Shown here piece by piece: positions 54,143-63,383 of a stretch of DNA of 64,000 nt (positions are counted from its first letter, which is position 1; each line of letters opens with the position of its first letter). Origin of the DNA: Flavobacteriaceae bacterium (GTDB lineage: Bacteria; Bacteroidota; Bacteroidia; Flavobacteriales; Flavobacteriaceae); assembly GCA_018699935.1 (NCBI GenBank), contig JABISF010000018.1, positions 1 through 64,000 on the forward strand, in the 5' to 3' direction. Under the pieces are notes generated by a model, which was not told where the DNA came from, made no database searches, and saw only the letters and a program-made list of their open reading frames with translations. Both the position numbers and the translations under genes were made by a program.

Positions 54143-55246
54143 TTAAAAAAGGAGTTCCAGCTGAGCTACCGATTTTATTTTTGGAACTTTTGGAGCTTTT
54201 TTATTGGTGTTTAACTGACCTAGCGTAATTCCAATAAGACGAACAGAGTTATCCAGTTTTTCTTGATTGAGTAATTCCAATGCGTGTTCCAAGAGTAAGG
54301 CTTTGGAAGCGATAAAAAAAGGAAGTGTTTTGGAACGGGTCTGAATTTTAAAATCGCTGTATTTGAGTTTCAAAGTGATGGTTTTGCCCGAAAGCTTGTA
54401 TTTTTTCAATCGTTGCGCCACGATTTCAGCGATTTGCTCCAATTTTTCTTCCAAAAACAAAACACTCGAAAGGTTTTTTTCAAAGGTTCTTTCTGCTCCC
54501 AAAGATTTGGGTGTCCGATGGGGCTTAACAGCACTGTTGTGAATCCCTCGAACCACATTGAAATAGTAGCCCCCCGCCTTGCCAAATCGCTCGGTCAAAA
54601 AGTCAAGGGATTGAGCTTTAAGGTCTTTCCCCGTATAAATGCCGTAGTGATACATTTTCAATTGGGTCTTTTTTCCAATACCATGGAATTTCTTTACATC
54701 CAAGGCTTCTAAAAAAGGGAGTACCTCTTGTGGAGTAATGGTTTTTTGTCCGTTGGGTTTGTTCCAGTCGCTGGCTGTTTTGGCTAGAAATTTATTAATG
54801 GAAATGCCCGCAGATGCCGTCAAACCCGTCTTTTCAAAAATCTGTTCTCGTATGGATTTTGCAATCAAGGTGGCCGAAGGAAAATTCATATGATTCACCG
54901 TAACATCCAAATAGGCTTCATCCAAAGAAAGGGGTTCTACCAAATCGGTATAACGGAGAAAAATAGTTCGAATTTGAGTAGAGATTTCTTTGTAGCGATC
55001 AAAACGGGTACGAACAAAGATCAAATCGGGGCATAATTTTTTGGCAATCACACCACTCATCGCACTCCGGACGCCGTACTTTCGTGCCTCATAACTGGCT
55101 GCCGAAACCACCCCTCGAGTCCCTCCGCCACCCACTGCAATGGGCTTGCCCCGAAGTTCCGGAGCGTCTCTTTGCTCTACGGCAGCAAAAAAAGCATCCA
55201 TGTCTACGTGAATGATTTTTCGGGTGATATCAAAAGGAAAATCCAA
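54143..55246 (-). CDS. dinB: DNA polymerase IV (Y-family translesion polymerase)
   Basis: A 367-residue enzyme. IIHVDMDAFFAAVEQRD and LSLDEAYLDVT carry the catalytic acids; GLTASAGISINKFLAKTASDWNKPNGQ is the conserved palm-thumb part; FHGIGKKTQLKMYHYGI is the HhH region. It copies past DNA lesions. It is divergent from the small lipoprotein gene. Confidence 0.95.
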   Translation of the reverse strand: MDFPFDITRKIIHVDMDAFFAAVEQRDAPELRGKPIAVGGGGTRGVVSAASYEARKYGVRSAMSGVIAKKLCPDLIFVRTRFDRYKEISTQIRTIFLRYTDLVEPLSLDEAYLDVTVNHMNFPSATLIAKSIREQIFEKTGLTASAGISINKFLAKTASDWNKPNGQKTITPQEVLPFLEALDVKKFHGIGKKTQLKMYHYGIYTGKDLKAQSLDFLTERFGKAGGYYFNVVRGIHNSAVKPHRTPKSLGAERTFEKNLSSVLFLEEKLEQIAEIVAQRLKKYKLSGKTITLKLKYSDFKIQTRSKTLPFFIASKALLLEHALELLNQEKLDNSVRLIGITLGQLNTNKKAPKVPKIKSVAQLELLF

Positions 55247-55291
55247 GCTGCTTAAATTTAAAGAATTACTTTTATGTAAATTAATAAATAG

Positions 55292-55609
55292 ATGCTGCTT
55301 TTGGGGGGTAAAAGAATCAATATTTTTAAAAATGCGGTTTGGAGAAATACCCTAACGCTTTTTATTGCAATCGCTTATTCAAGCTTTTTTTGGAGCTGCG
55401 AAAATAAAGAAGAGTGTATACAAATTGTTGAAAAACAGATTATCGGTGGGAATTATTACTTCTATTGGGACAACGACGACTATTATCGCTATTCCACTGC
55501 GGGCGACCCAAACGTTACCGGAACAATGGACAACTATCGCTCTGGACAAGTTTCCAAAGCAATTTATGACACTTTTTCTGTGGGCGAAACCTATTGCTAC
55601 ACGCCCTAA
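55292..55609 (+). CDS. small lipoprotein of unknown function
   Basis: A 105-residue protein with a hydrophobic N-terminal segment and lipobox FFWSC (Cys36). The mature part is Tyr- and Asp-rich (NYYFYWDNDDYYRYST) and short. No family is recognised. The next exported protein begins 55 bases later. Confidence 0.65.
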   Translation: MLLLGGKRINIFKNAVWRNTLTLFIAIAYSSFFWSCENKEECIQIVEKQIIGGNYYFYWDNDDYYRYSTAGDPNVTGTMDNYRSGQVSKAIYDTFSVGETYCYTP

Positions 55610-55664
55610 AATATCCTATCTTTACACTAAAAGAGATTTTTATCCATCATTAAATCGCCCAGCA

Positions 55665-56081
55665 ATGAGAAAAATAGCCTTTTTAATCACCCTTTTTTCC
55701 TGCCTGTTATGCTATTCCCAAAGAGGGAAAACAGGAGATCGAACCTTTGCTGACCGCTTTCCTGAAGATGTCACCAACGAGGTTTCCAATGCCAAACTTA
55801 CCGTCCGAAATACGGTGGATCACGATGTCATTGTTTGTTTGAGAAATCAAACCAAAAACTACCTGCGCCATGTTTATATTCGAAACGGGGAGGAATTTAC
55901 ATTTGACCGTATTCCCATTACCCGTTTGTATGTACAATTTAAATCCAAAGAATTCTTTTTTGAAGAGAAGTCAACCACCAATATCAATTTTGGGGAGAAT
56001 CACACCTTTACCTTTTTCTACGACGCTTCTATGGAAGGGAATTATATCCAAATTACTGAAGAGGAATTTTTTCGGCCCTAA
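55665..56081 (+). CDS. small exported beta-rich protein of unknown function
   Basis: A 138-residue protein with a signal peptide (residues 1-19, ending CYSQ). The remainder alternates strands: LTVRNTVDHDVIVCLRN, KNYLRHVYIRNGEEFTFDRIP, and TNINFGENHTFTFFYDA, like a small immunoglobulin-type fold. ATG 55665 is chosen because upstream in-frame codons overlap the previous gene and lack signal character. Unrecognised otherwise. Confidence 0.7.
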   Translation: MRKIAFLITLFSCLLCYSQRGKTGDRTFADRFPEDVTNEVSNAKLTVRNTVDHDVIVCLRNQTKNYLRHVYIRNGEEFTFDRIPITRLYVQFKSKEFFFEEKSTTNINFGENHTFTFFYDASMEGNYIQITEEEFFRP

Positions 56082-56220
56082 TTTTTTGGAATTAATAAAG
56101 AACTTGCCCACTTTTGGAATAAAACCCGTCTATTATACTTTTTCATTTTCATGAATCTCTTCAGGCTATCAAAAAAAATGCAAAACCAATGCAATAATAT
56201 ATAGTACCTTTAATCAGGTA

Positions 56221-58440
56221 ATGAAAGCATTTTTTAGAGATCATTTTGGCTTACAATTGGTGGAGGTAAAAAAGCTTGTCGGCTACGACAATGAAAACTT
56301 TTTAATCAAAACTTCCACCACTCCTTATATTTTAAAAACCTATGCCGATGAGGGTTTGTTGCCCTTGTTGGAGGCAGAAACCCGGGTTTTGTTGCATTTA
56401 ACCGCTCAGACCAACGGAAAATATCCAACACCGCTTTCTTTTAAGGATGGCATTTATGTGAAAAAAGTGACTTTCGAAGGAGTAGAAAAAATGGTTCGCC
56501 TGTTGACCTATGTGGAGGGAACCTTTATGGGGGAGCTTCCGGTTACGGAGCAAGGTGCTGCGTCTTTAGGGAGCTTCCTCGCCACCCTCAATCAGCAGTT
56601 GCTGGGGTGGCGTCATCCCGTCTATGAAGCACGCGACTGGGAGTGGAACCTAGAATCCTATACGATTTGTAAAGATCGCATTGCGCATATTCCACAAGCC
56701 AAAGATCAAAATCTTGTCCGCTATTTTATACAACAATACGAAAGCTGTGTCCTGCCCAAATTTCGTCAATTGCGAAAATCTACCCTTCACAACGATGCCA
56801 ATGAATGGAATATTTTGATGGCCGGAGAACAGGTGTGCGGTTTGATCGATTTTGGCGATATGACCTACAGTCATTTGATCAACGAAGTAGCTATTGGCGC
56901 TGTTTATATTGCCTATCGCTCGGAAGCTCCTTTGGAGGCCATCCTTCCCTTTGTCGCTTCTTATCATAAATTATTGCCACTTACGGAGACAGAGCTATCG
57001 GTGCTCTACTTCACCATTGCATTACGGCTGTGCCTGAGTGTTTGTAATTCGGCCTTTGCCAAAAAGGAACAGCCCGATAATGCTTATGTGAGCGTGAGTG
57101 AAAAAAAAGCTTGGAACTTATTGTATCGATGGTTGGAAGTGAGCCCCCAAGCGGCCGAAAATAAATTTCGTGAAAGCTGCGGCTTTGCTCCACTTCCGGT
57201 GCGTTCCATCGAAAGCAAAAAAACGGCACGGAATCAAATTTTGGGGAAGAACCTCTCCTTGAGCTATTCCTCACCCATTGCCTTTGAACGCAGCGCTTTT
57301 CAATATATGTACGACAGCTATGGCAATACGTTTTTAGATGCCTATAATAATATTCCCCATGTGGGACATGCCCATCCCAAAGTCGTTGCTGCTGGACGGG
57401 AACAAATGGGATTGCTCAATACCAATACGCGTTATTTGTATGACAGTCTCGAAATTTATGCAGCAGCCCTGCTTTCCAAATTTCCTCCTTCATTAAATCG
57501 AATTTATTTTGTCAATTCTGGCAGTGAAGCAACTGATTTGGCCCTGCGCATGGCACGCTGGCACACCCAATCCAAAAGAATTGTGGTGATGGAACACGGC
57601 TATCATGGGCACACCCAAATGGGTGTCGAGGTGAGTGATTATAAATTTAATCATCCCAAAGGGATCGGAAAACAAGACCATATTAGCAAACTGACTGCTG
57701 TTGGAGAAAGTCCGGAAGGCATCGCCGCTGCCGCCGAACAAAGCATTGCAGCATTACCCGAAAAACCGGCCGCATTTATTGCCGAAACGATACTGGGCTG
57801 TGCAGGACAATTGCCATTGCCAAAAGGGTTCTTGACTCGCGTGTATGCTCAAATTCGGCAGCGGGGAGGCCTCTGTATCGCCGATGAAGTGCAAACGGGA
57901 TTTGGTCGGACGGGGCGTCATTTTTGGGCTTTCGAATCGCAACAAGTCACTCCCGACTTTGTGATTTTGGGAAAACCCATGGCCAACGGTCATCCCATGG
58001 GAGCGGTCGTCACCACAGCAGCAATTGCCGAATCCTTTGGAAAGGGTGTTGAGTTTTTTAGCTCCTTTGGGGGAAATCCGGTTTCCTGTGTCATTGCCAA
58101 AGCCGTCTTGGACGTAATCGAAGAAGAAGCCCTGCAAGAACACGCTCAAACGGTTGGTAAGCATTACAAAAATCTGCTGGCGAGTCTTCAAAAATATCCT
58201 AATGTGGGTGCTGTTCGAGGAACGGGTTTATTTTTGGGGCTCGTGCTTGAAGATGAAAAAGGAAATCCCAATACCTTACTTGCCCAACATCTTAAAAATG
58301 AATTGCGTCAAAAAAACATCCTCATCAGTACGGATGGCCCCTATGACAATGTACTGAAAACAAAACCCCCCCTCTGTTTTAGCAGAGCCAATGCCGAACG
58401 GGTGGTTCACGAACTGGAGCGCATCCTCCAAAAACAATAA
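56221..58440 (+). CDS. kinase-aminotransferase fusion (APH-type kinase plus class III PLP enzyme)
   Basis: A 739-residue two-domain enzyme. Residues 1 to about 300 are an aminoglycoside-phosphotransferase-type kinase: [10 protein letters not shown] (His190, Asp192) and LIDFGDM. From about residue 330 a class III aminotransferase follows, with [53 protein letters not shown] and Lys585 ([16 protein letters not shown]) for PLP. This pairing mirrors hydroxylysine or ethanolamine kinase with the phospho-lyases of the AGXT2L family, so phosphorylation then phosphate elimination of an amino alcohol is likely. The substrate is unproven. Confidence 0.85.
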   Translation: MKAFFRDHFGLQLVEVKKLVGYDNENFLIKTSTTPYILKTYADEGLLPLLEAETRVLLHLTAQTNGKYPTPLSFKDGIYVKKVTFEGVEKMVRLLTYVEGTFMGELPVTEQGAASLGSFLATLNQQLLGWRHPVYEARDWEWNLESYTICKDRIAHIPQAKDQNLVRYFIQQYESCVLPKFRQLRKSTLHNDANEWNILMAGEQVCGLIDFGDMTYSHLINEVAIGAVYIAYRSEAPLEAILPFVASYHKLLPLTETELSVLYFTIALRLCLSVCNSAFAKKEQPDNAYVSVSEKKAWNLLYRWLEVSPQAAENKFRESCGFAPLPVRSIESKKTARNQILGKNLSLSYSSPIAFERSAFQYMYDSYGNTFLDAYNNIPHVGHAHPKVVAAGREQMGLLNTNTRYLYDSLEIYAAALLSKFPPSLNRIYFVNSGSEATDLALRMARWHTQSKRIVVMEHGYHGHTQMGVEVSDYKFNHPKGIGKQDHISKLTAVGESPEGIAAAAEQSIAALPEKPAAFIAETILGCAGQLPLPKGFLTRVYAQIRQRGGLCIADEVQTGFGRTGRHFWAFESQQVTPDFVILGKPMANGHPMGAVVTTAAIAESFGKGVEFFSSFGGNPVSCVIAKAVLDVIEEEALQEHAQTVGKHYKNLLASLQKYPNVGAVRGTGLFLGLVLEDEKGNPNTLLAQHLKNELRQKNILISTDGPYDNVLKTKPPLCFSRANAERVVHELERILQKQ

Positions 58441-58452
58441 ATTCAAAAAGCC

Positions 58453-58767
58453 ATGCAATTCATCGTTCATTACGGACTCCATTTTATTGTCCCGGTGGTC
58501 ATCGCTTATTTCTTTTTTGGAGATCGGTGGAAAATGATTTCAATCATCTTGTTATTGACCATGCTGGTGGATTTGGATCATCTTTTGGCGCGTCCGCTGT
58601 TCGACCCGCAACGCTGCAGCATCGGCTTTCATCCACTCCACAGTTATTACGCTATGGGTGTCTATTGTCTAATGCTGGGTTATAAGCCCACACGAGTGAT
58701 TGCGTTGGGGTTATGCCTGCATATGCTGACCGATACTATTGATTGTTTTTGGATGGGGTTTTACTAA
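58453..58767 (+). CDS. DUF6122 membrane protein
   Basis: A 104-residue polytopic protein of three to four hydrophobic segments with conserved histidines and aspartates (LVDLDHLLARPLFDPQRCSIGFHPLHSYYAM; LHMLTDTIDCFWMGFY). The pattern recalls membrane-bound metal-dependent hydrolase-like proteins. Function unknown. It follows the fusion gene after 12 bases and is likely co-transcribed. Confidence 0.75.
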   Translation: MQFIVHYGLHFIVPVVIAYFFFGDRWKMISIILLLTMLVDLDHLLARPLFDPQRCSIGFHPLHSYYAMGVYCLMLGYKPTRVIALGLCLHMLTDTIDCFWMGFY

Positions 58768-58778
58768 GAATCCTTCAC

Positions 58779-58786
58779 TATATTTG
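58779..58786 (+). promoter_or_regulatory. -7 promoter element of the Bax inhibitor-1 gene
   Basis: TATATTTG matches TAnnTTTG, 27 bases before the ATG at 58814. Confidence 0.45.
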
Positions 58787-58813
58787 CCATAACTAATATT
58801 TAAAAAATCGTTT

Positions 58814-59548
58814 ATGAGCTTAGTTTCTATGCGTTCTGGCAATCCTGTTTTATCCGAAAAAGCCTTTCAACCTTCAGCGGTAGTAACCGATAAAATGACC
58901 CTCAACGGCACGGTCAATAAAACCGGAATCGCATTATTTTTACTTGTCCTTTCGGGCTATTATACGTTTGGAAACATTAGTACGGCACTACTTATTGGAT
59001 GCGGTATTGGTGCTTTTATTGTTGCCCTTGTTACCTTTTTTAAAAAAGAATGGTCCGCCATTACTGTACCGCTTTATGCACTCTTGGAAGGCGCCCTTTT
59101 AGGGGGGATCTCCTATCAATACAATACCCTCTATGACGGCATCGTTTTCAATGCCGTGCTGCTTACTTTGAGTATTTTAGTGGCACTTTTACTTGCCTAT
59201 CGTTCCGGATGGATCAAAGCCACTGAGAATTTCAAATTGGGGATCGCAGCAGCCACCGGTGGCATTTTCATCGTCTATATGGTGCAATTTGTCATGGGCT
59301 TTTTTGGCACAGGCATGGCTGTTATGAGCATTCACAATGGTTCCCTGATGAGTATTGGTTTTAGCTTAGTCATAGTGGTCATTGCTGCCTTAAATTTAGT
59401 GATGGATTTTGACTTTATTGAACGTGGTGTTGAACAAGGTGCTCCCAAATATATGGAGTGGTATGGTGCCTTTGGACTGATGGTGACCTTGGTTTGGTTG
59501 TATCTTGAAATTCTTCGCCTGCTTTCCAAACTCAATTCTCGCAAATAA
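58814..59548 (+). CDS. Bax inhibitor-1/YccA family membrane protein
   Basis: A 244-residue inner-membrane protein with seven hydrophobic segments. The N-terminal SLVSMRSGNPVLSEKAF and C-terminal LNLVMDFDFIERGVEQGAPKYMEWYGAFGLMVTLVWLYLEILRLLS are typical of the YccA/BI-1 group, including the acidic pair thought to sense pH and calcium in the family. The physiological role is unclear. Confidence 0.9.
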   Translation: MSLVSMRSGNPVLSEKAFQPSAVVTDKMTLNGTVNKTGIALFLLVLSGYYTFGNISTALLIGCGIGAFIVALVTFFKKEWSAITVPLYALLEGALLGGISYQYNTLYDGIVFNAVLLTLSILVALLLAYRSGWIKATENFKLGIAAATGGIFIVYMVQFVMGFFGTGMAVMSIHNGSLMSIGFSLVIVVIAALNLVMDFDFIERGVEQGAPKYMEWYGAFGLMVTLVWLYLEILRLLSKLNSRK

Positions 59549-59552
59549 AAAA

Positions 59553-59575
59553 AGCCCGATCGTAGTGATCGAGCT
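59553..59575 (-). terminator. terminator between BI-1 gene and aconitase
   Basis: On the minus strand AGCTCGATC pairs with GATCGGGCT (one G-U pair) over a 5-base loop, followed by a T7 run. It ends aconitase transcription, 24 bases past its stop; some bidirectional action is possible. Confidence 0.75.
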
Positions 59576-59599
59576 TTGTGGACTAAATTAAAAAATCGA

Positions 59600-61867
59600 T
59601 TAAAGTGCGTTTTGCTTTTTAATTAAATTTAAAGCAGAACCTTCCTTAAACCATTCGATTTGTTGCTCATTATAGGTGTGTAGTGCTTCTATGGTGTCTT
59701 TGGATCCATCGCTGTGCACCAATTCGATGGTGATCGATTTGCTGGGAGCAAAATCTTTAAGATCGATAAAGTTGAAGGTATCGTCCTCTTGAATTAAATC
59801 GTAATCGCTCTCGTTGGCAAAAGTGATTCCCAACATTCCTTGTTTTTTCAAATTGGTTTCGTGAATTCGGGCAAAGGATTTAACCAACACCACACGAACA
59901 CCCAAATGACGGGGCTCCATGGCGGCATGTTCACGCGAAGATCCCTCTCCATAGTTGTGGTCTCCCACCACTATGGTGTCGATTCCGGCGGTTTTGTAGG
60001 CGCGCTGGGTATCCGGAACTCCGGAGTATGCTTGCGTGATTTGACTTTTTACCAAATTGGTTTTTTGATTGAAGGCATTCACCGCACCGATCAAACAGTT
60101 ATTTGAAATATTATCCAAATGACCTCGGAAACGCAACCACGGTCCTGCCATAGAGATATGGTCAGTGGTACATTTGCCATAGGCTTTGATCAACAATTTT
60201 GCGCCCATAATATTTTGACCGTCCCAAGCTTGGAAAGGACTCAAAAGTTGCAAACGGGCAGAGTCCGCACTCACTTTTACTTGCACTGCCGAGCCATCCT
60301 CGGAGGGTGCCAAATAACCATTGTCTTCCACATCAAATCCTTTGGGAGGAAGTTCCATTCCCATTGGAGGATCCAAACGCACCTCATCGCCGTCTTCGTT
60401 GATCAGCGTATCGGTTATCGGATTGAAATCCAAGCGTCCGGAAATGGCCACAGCGGCTACCATTTCAGGAGAAGCTACAAAAGCATGCGTATTGGGATTG
60501 CCGTCGGCGCGTTTTGAAAAGTTTCTATTAAACGAATGAATGATAGAGTTTTTTTCTTCTTTATCTGCTCCTTCACGCGCCCATTGACCAATACAAGGGC
60601 CACAAGCATTGGTAAATATTTTGGCATTTAAATCCTCAAATATCCCCAATAAACCATCGCGTTCTGCCGTAAATCGAACCTGTTCCGAACCAGGGTTGAT
60701 TCCAAATTCGGCTTTGGTGACTAATTTTTTGGCTACAGCTTGTTGCGCAATAGAAGCCGCTCTGGAAAGATCTTCATAAGAAGAGTTGGTACAAGAACCG
60801 ATCAGTCCCCATTCCACTTTGATGGGCCAATCGTTGGCTTTTGCCGTTTGTGCCATAGCAGCAATAGGAGTTGCTAAATCGGGCGTAAAAGGTCCGTTGA
60901 TATGGGGAGACAAAGTGTCTAAATCAATTTCAATCACTTGGTCGAAATACTGTTCTGGATTTGCATACACCTCGGGATCTGCGGTTAGGTGTTGCTTGAC
61001 CGCATTGGCCGCATCAGCAACATCATCGCGACCCGTGGCGCGCAAATACCGCTCCATGGAAGCATCGTAACCAAAGGTAGACGTGGTGGCTCCAACTTCG
61101 GCACCCATATTACAAATGGTTCCTTTTCCAGTACATGACATGGATTCTGCCCCTTCTCCAAAATATTCGATGATAGCACCAGTACCTCCCTTCACGGTGA
61201 GTATTCCGGCAACTTTTAAAATCACGTCTTTTGGGGCTGTCCAACCGTTTAATTTTCCGGTTAATTTCACCCCTATTAATTTAGGGAATTTCAATTCCCA
61301 AGGCATTGCTGCCATTACATCTACGGCATCTGCTCCACCCACACCGATGGCAACCATCCCCAAACCACCCGCATTAACGGTATGCGAATCGGTTCCGATC
61401 ATCATCCCTCCGGGGAAAGCATAGTTTTCCAACACCACTTGATGAATAATTCCAGCGCCCGGTTTCCAGAACCCAATACCGTATTTGTTGGATACCGATT
61501 CTAAGAAATTAAACACTTCTGCACTGGTGCTGTTGGCCGATTTTAAATCGACTTGTGCGCCTTCTTTGGCTTGAATCAAGTGATCGCAATGCACAGTGGT
61601 GGGCACTGCCACACGTTGTTTTCCGGCTTGCATAAATTGCAACAAAGCCATTTGCGCGGTGGCGTCTTGACAGGCAATACGATCGGGGGCAAAATCTACA
61701 TAGTCTGCACCTCTGACAAAAGATTTGTCGGGCGTTGCCCCCCAAAGGTGAGAATATAAAATCTTTTCTGCAGCGGTTAAAGGCTTCCCTACACTTTTTC
61801 TTGCTGCAGTTATAGTGGAATCCAAACGGGCGTATACCCCTTTAATCATTTCGATGTCAAATGCCAT
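59600..61867 (-). CDS. aconitate hydratase
   Basis: A 755-residue [4Fe-4S] enzyme interconverting citrate and isocitrate in the TCA cycle, of the mitochondrial-type aconitase family by length and order. Cluster cysteines are seen in [14 protein letters not shown] and [12 protein letters not shown], plus [15 protein letters not shown] upstream. The C-terminal swivel domain has [23 protein letters not shown] -7 element on the minus strand is at 61886-61893. Confidence 0.96.
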   Translation of the reverse strand: MAFDIEMIKGVYARLDSTITAARKSVGKPLTAAEKILYSHLWGATPDKSFVRGADYVDFAPDRIACQDATAQMALLQFMQAGKQRVAVPTTVHCDHLIQAKEGAQVDLKSANSTSAEVFNFLESVSNKYGIGFWKPGAGIIHQVVLENYAFPGGMMIGTDSHTVNAGGLGMVAIGVGGADAVDVMAAMPWELKFPKLIGVKLTGKLNGWTAPKDVILKVAGILTVKGGTGAIIEYFGEGAESMSCTGKGTICNMGAEVGATTSTFGYDASMERYLRATGRDDVADAANAVKQHLTADPEVYANPEQYFDQVIEIDLDTLSPHINGPFTPDLATPIAAMAQTAKANDWPIKVEWGLIGSCTNSSYEDLSRAASIAQQAVAKKLVTKAEFGINPGSEQVRFTAERDGLLGIFEDLNAKIFTNACGPCIGQWAREGADKEEKNSIIHSFNRNFSKRADGNPNTHAFVASPEMVAAVAISGRLDFNPITDTLINEDGDEVRLDPPMGMELPPKGFDVEDNGYLAPSEDGSAVQVKVSADSARLQLLSPFQAWDGQNIMGAKLLIKAYGKCTTDHISMAGPWLRFRGHLDNISNNCLIGAVNAFNQKTNLVKSQITQAYSGVPDTQRAYKTAGIDTIVVGDHNYGEGSSREHAAMEPRHLGVRVVLVKSFARIHETNLKKQGMLGITFANESDYDLIQEDDTFNFIDLKDFAPSKSITIELVHSDGSKDTIEALHTYNEQQIEWFKEGSALNLIKKQNAL

Positions 61868-61885
61868 AATCCTAATTTAGAATCG

Positions 61886-61893
61886 CAAAAATA
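61886..61893 (-). promoter_or_regulatory. -7 promoter element of aconitase
   Basis: The minus strand reads TATTTTTG (exact TAnnTTTG) and lies 18 bases upstream of the ATG. Confidence 0.45.
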
Positions 61894-61961
61894 CAAAATC
61901 AAGCCAATTTTTGAGTTCGTTTTTTTAAAGTTTATTTCCCCTCCCAATTGCGGGTTCATTT

Positions 61962-63302
61962 CTACTTCACCCGGATTTTAAAGCTTTGGGCAATTCCAAA
62001 CGCATCGATTTCGGGAAGGTGCACAACAACACCCTCTGGCTGGGGTTCCCAAGCAAGACTTTTTCCAGTACCCAAGTGGATGATTTCGCTTCCGGGGATG
62101 GGATGCACCCCTTCCCACTGCAATGCGCCAGTGGAGGCTTGGGTCAGGATGGCATAAACCGTGGTTCCCGTTTTGTCCTGTGTAAAAAAGGTGTTGCCGG
62201 ATTTAAAGTGTTTCCATTTTTGTGTCGCGTAGATCGCTTCGCCATTAACTTCCAGCCAGGCACCCATGGCATACAATCGATCGATGGAAGCTTGTGGGAA
62301 TTTTCCGTTGGCCAGGGGACCAATGTTTAAAAGATAGTTGCCCCCTTTGGCAGCCACATCTATCAAATTTAAAATGAGTTGCTCTGAAGATTTCCAATTG
62401 AAATCGTCCTTGCGAAAGCCCCAAGTGTCGTTCATGGTCATACACGCTTCCCAATCAAAATCCGAAGTAGTTTCCAAAATTTCTTGTTCGGGGGTACCAA
62501 AATCCCCGGCAGCATTCGAATAGGCATTCATTCCACTCATTCCTTTGCGCGCCTTACTAATGCGATTGTTGATGATTAAGTTGGGATCCAAATCCATCAA
62601 ATAGCGATACAAGTCTTGGCCTTGGTCTTCGGTCCATTCTGGGATCCATTCGCCATCAAACCACAGAACAGCAGGTTGATAGCGGGTGACCAATTCGGTC
62701 AATTGCGGAATCATATAGTGATCGCGATACACCGCCCAGTTGGCGTTGGGATTGTTTTGATGGGTATAATCTTTAGGCGATTCCGCATCGGGTTGATGCC
62801 AGTCCATGATGGAATAATAAAAACAAAGTTTTATCCCCGCTGCTTCACAGGCCTGTTTGAGTTCCATCAGTAGATCTCTTTTAAAAGGGCTGGCATCCAT
62901 CACGTCGTAATCGCTTACTTGGGAATCCCAAAGGCCAAAACCGTCGTGGTGTTTGGAAGTAATAACAATATATTTCATCCCAGCGTTTTTGGCAATGGCA
63001 ACCCATTGTTCGGCATCAAAATAGATGGGATTGAACTGCTCCGCCAAACGTTCATAGTCCGCCACAGGAATGTCCAAATAATGCATGATCCATTCTCCAA
63101 TCCGTCCTTTTTCAACGGTTTTTCCATCCCATTCCCCGGCCGGGAGGGCATAAAGCCCCCAATGGATAAACATTCCAAAGGTAGCATCCCGCCACCATTC
63201 CATCCGCTGGTTGCGTGCTTGCTCGCTTTCTTGGGCGGCACTGATCCATGGGGATAATAATAAAACGAAAAATAATAGTAGGGCGGTCATTCGAGCTTTC
63301 AT
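61962..63302 (-). CDS. secreted alpha-L-fucosidase, GH29
   Basis: A 446-residue exported glycosidase: signal peptide ending near ISAAQ, then RMEWWRDATFGMFIHWGLYALPAGEW, YIVITSKHHDGFGLWDS and AVLWFDGEW. The Asp in WFDG (Asp216) is the expected nucleophile. It releases terminal alpha-L-fucose. It is divergent from a sulfatase gene with an 81-base spacer, suggesting a shared algal or host fucan-degrading unit that continues to the right. Confidence 0.93.
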   Translation of the reverse strand: MKARMTALLLFFVLLLSPWISAAQESEQARNQRMEWWRDATFGMFIHWGLYALPAGEWDGKTVEKGRIGEWIMHYLDIPVADYERLAEQFNPIYFDAEQWVAIAKNAGMKYIVITSKHHDGFGLWDSQVSDYDVMDASPFKRDLLMELKQACEAAGIKLCFYYSIMDWHQPDAESPKDYTHQNNPNANWAVYRDHYMIPQLTELVTRYQPAVLWFDGEWIPEWTEDQGQDLYRYLMDLDPNLIINNRISKARKGMSGMNAYSNAAGDFGTPEQEILETTSDFDWEACMTMNDTWGFRKDDFNWKSSEQLILNLIDVAAKGGNYLLNIGPLANGKFPQASIDRLYAMGAWLEVNGEAIYATQKWKHFKSGNTFFTQDKTGTTVYAILTQASTGALQWEGVHPIPGSEIIHLGTGKSLAWEPQPEGVVVHLPEIDAFGIAQSFKIRVK

Positions 63303-63383
63303 GTTCTTGTCTTTTAATATTTTAACTCTAAAATAAAAATTATATCTTACTTGTAGTTTAATTCTCCCTTAAAGCCAAAAATT

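Noticed and set aside
55365-55664. 100-codon 5' extension of the secreted protein gene at 55665
   Set aside because: It overlaps the small lipoprotein in another frame and hides a clear signal peptide that starts at 55665.
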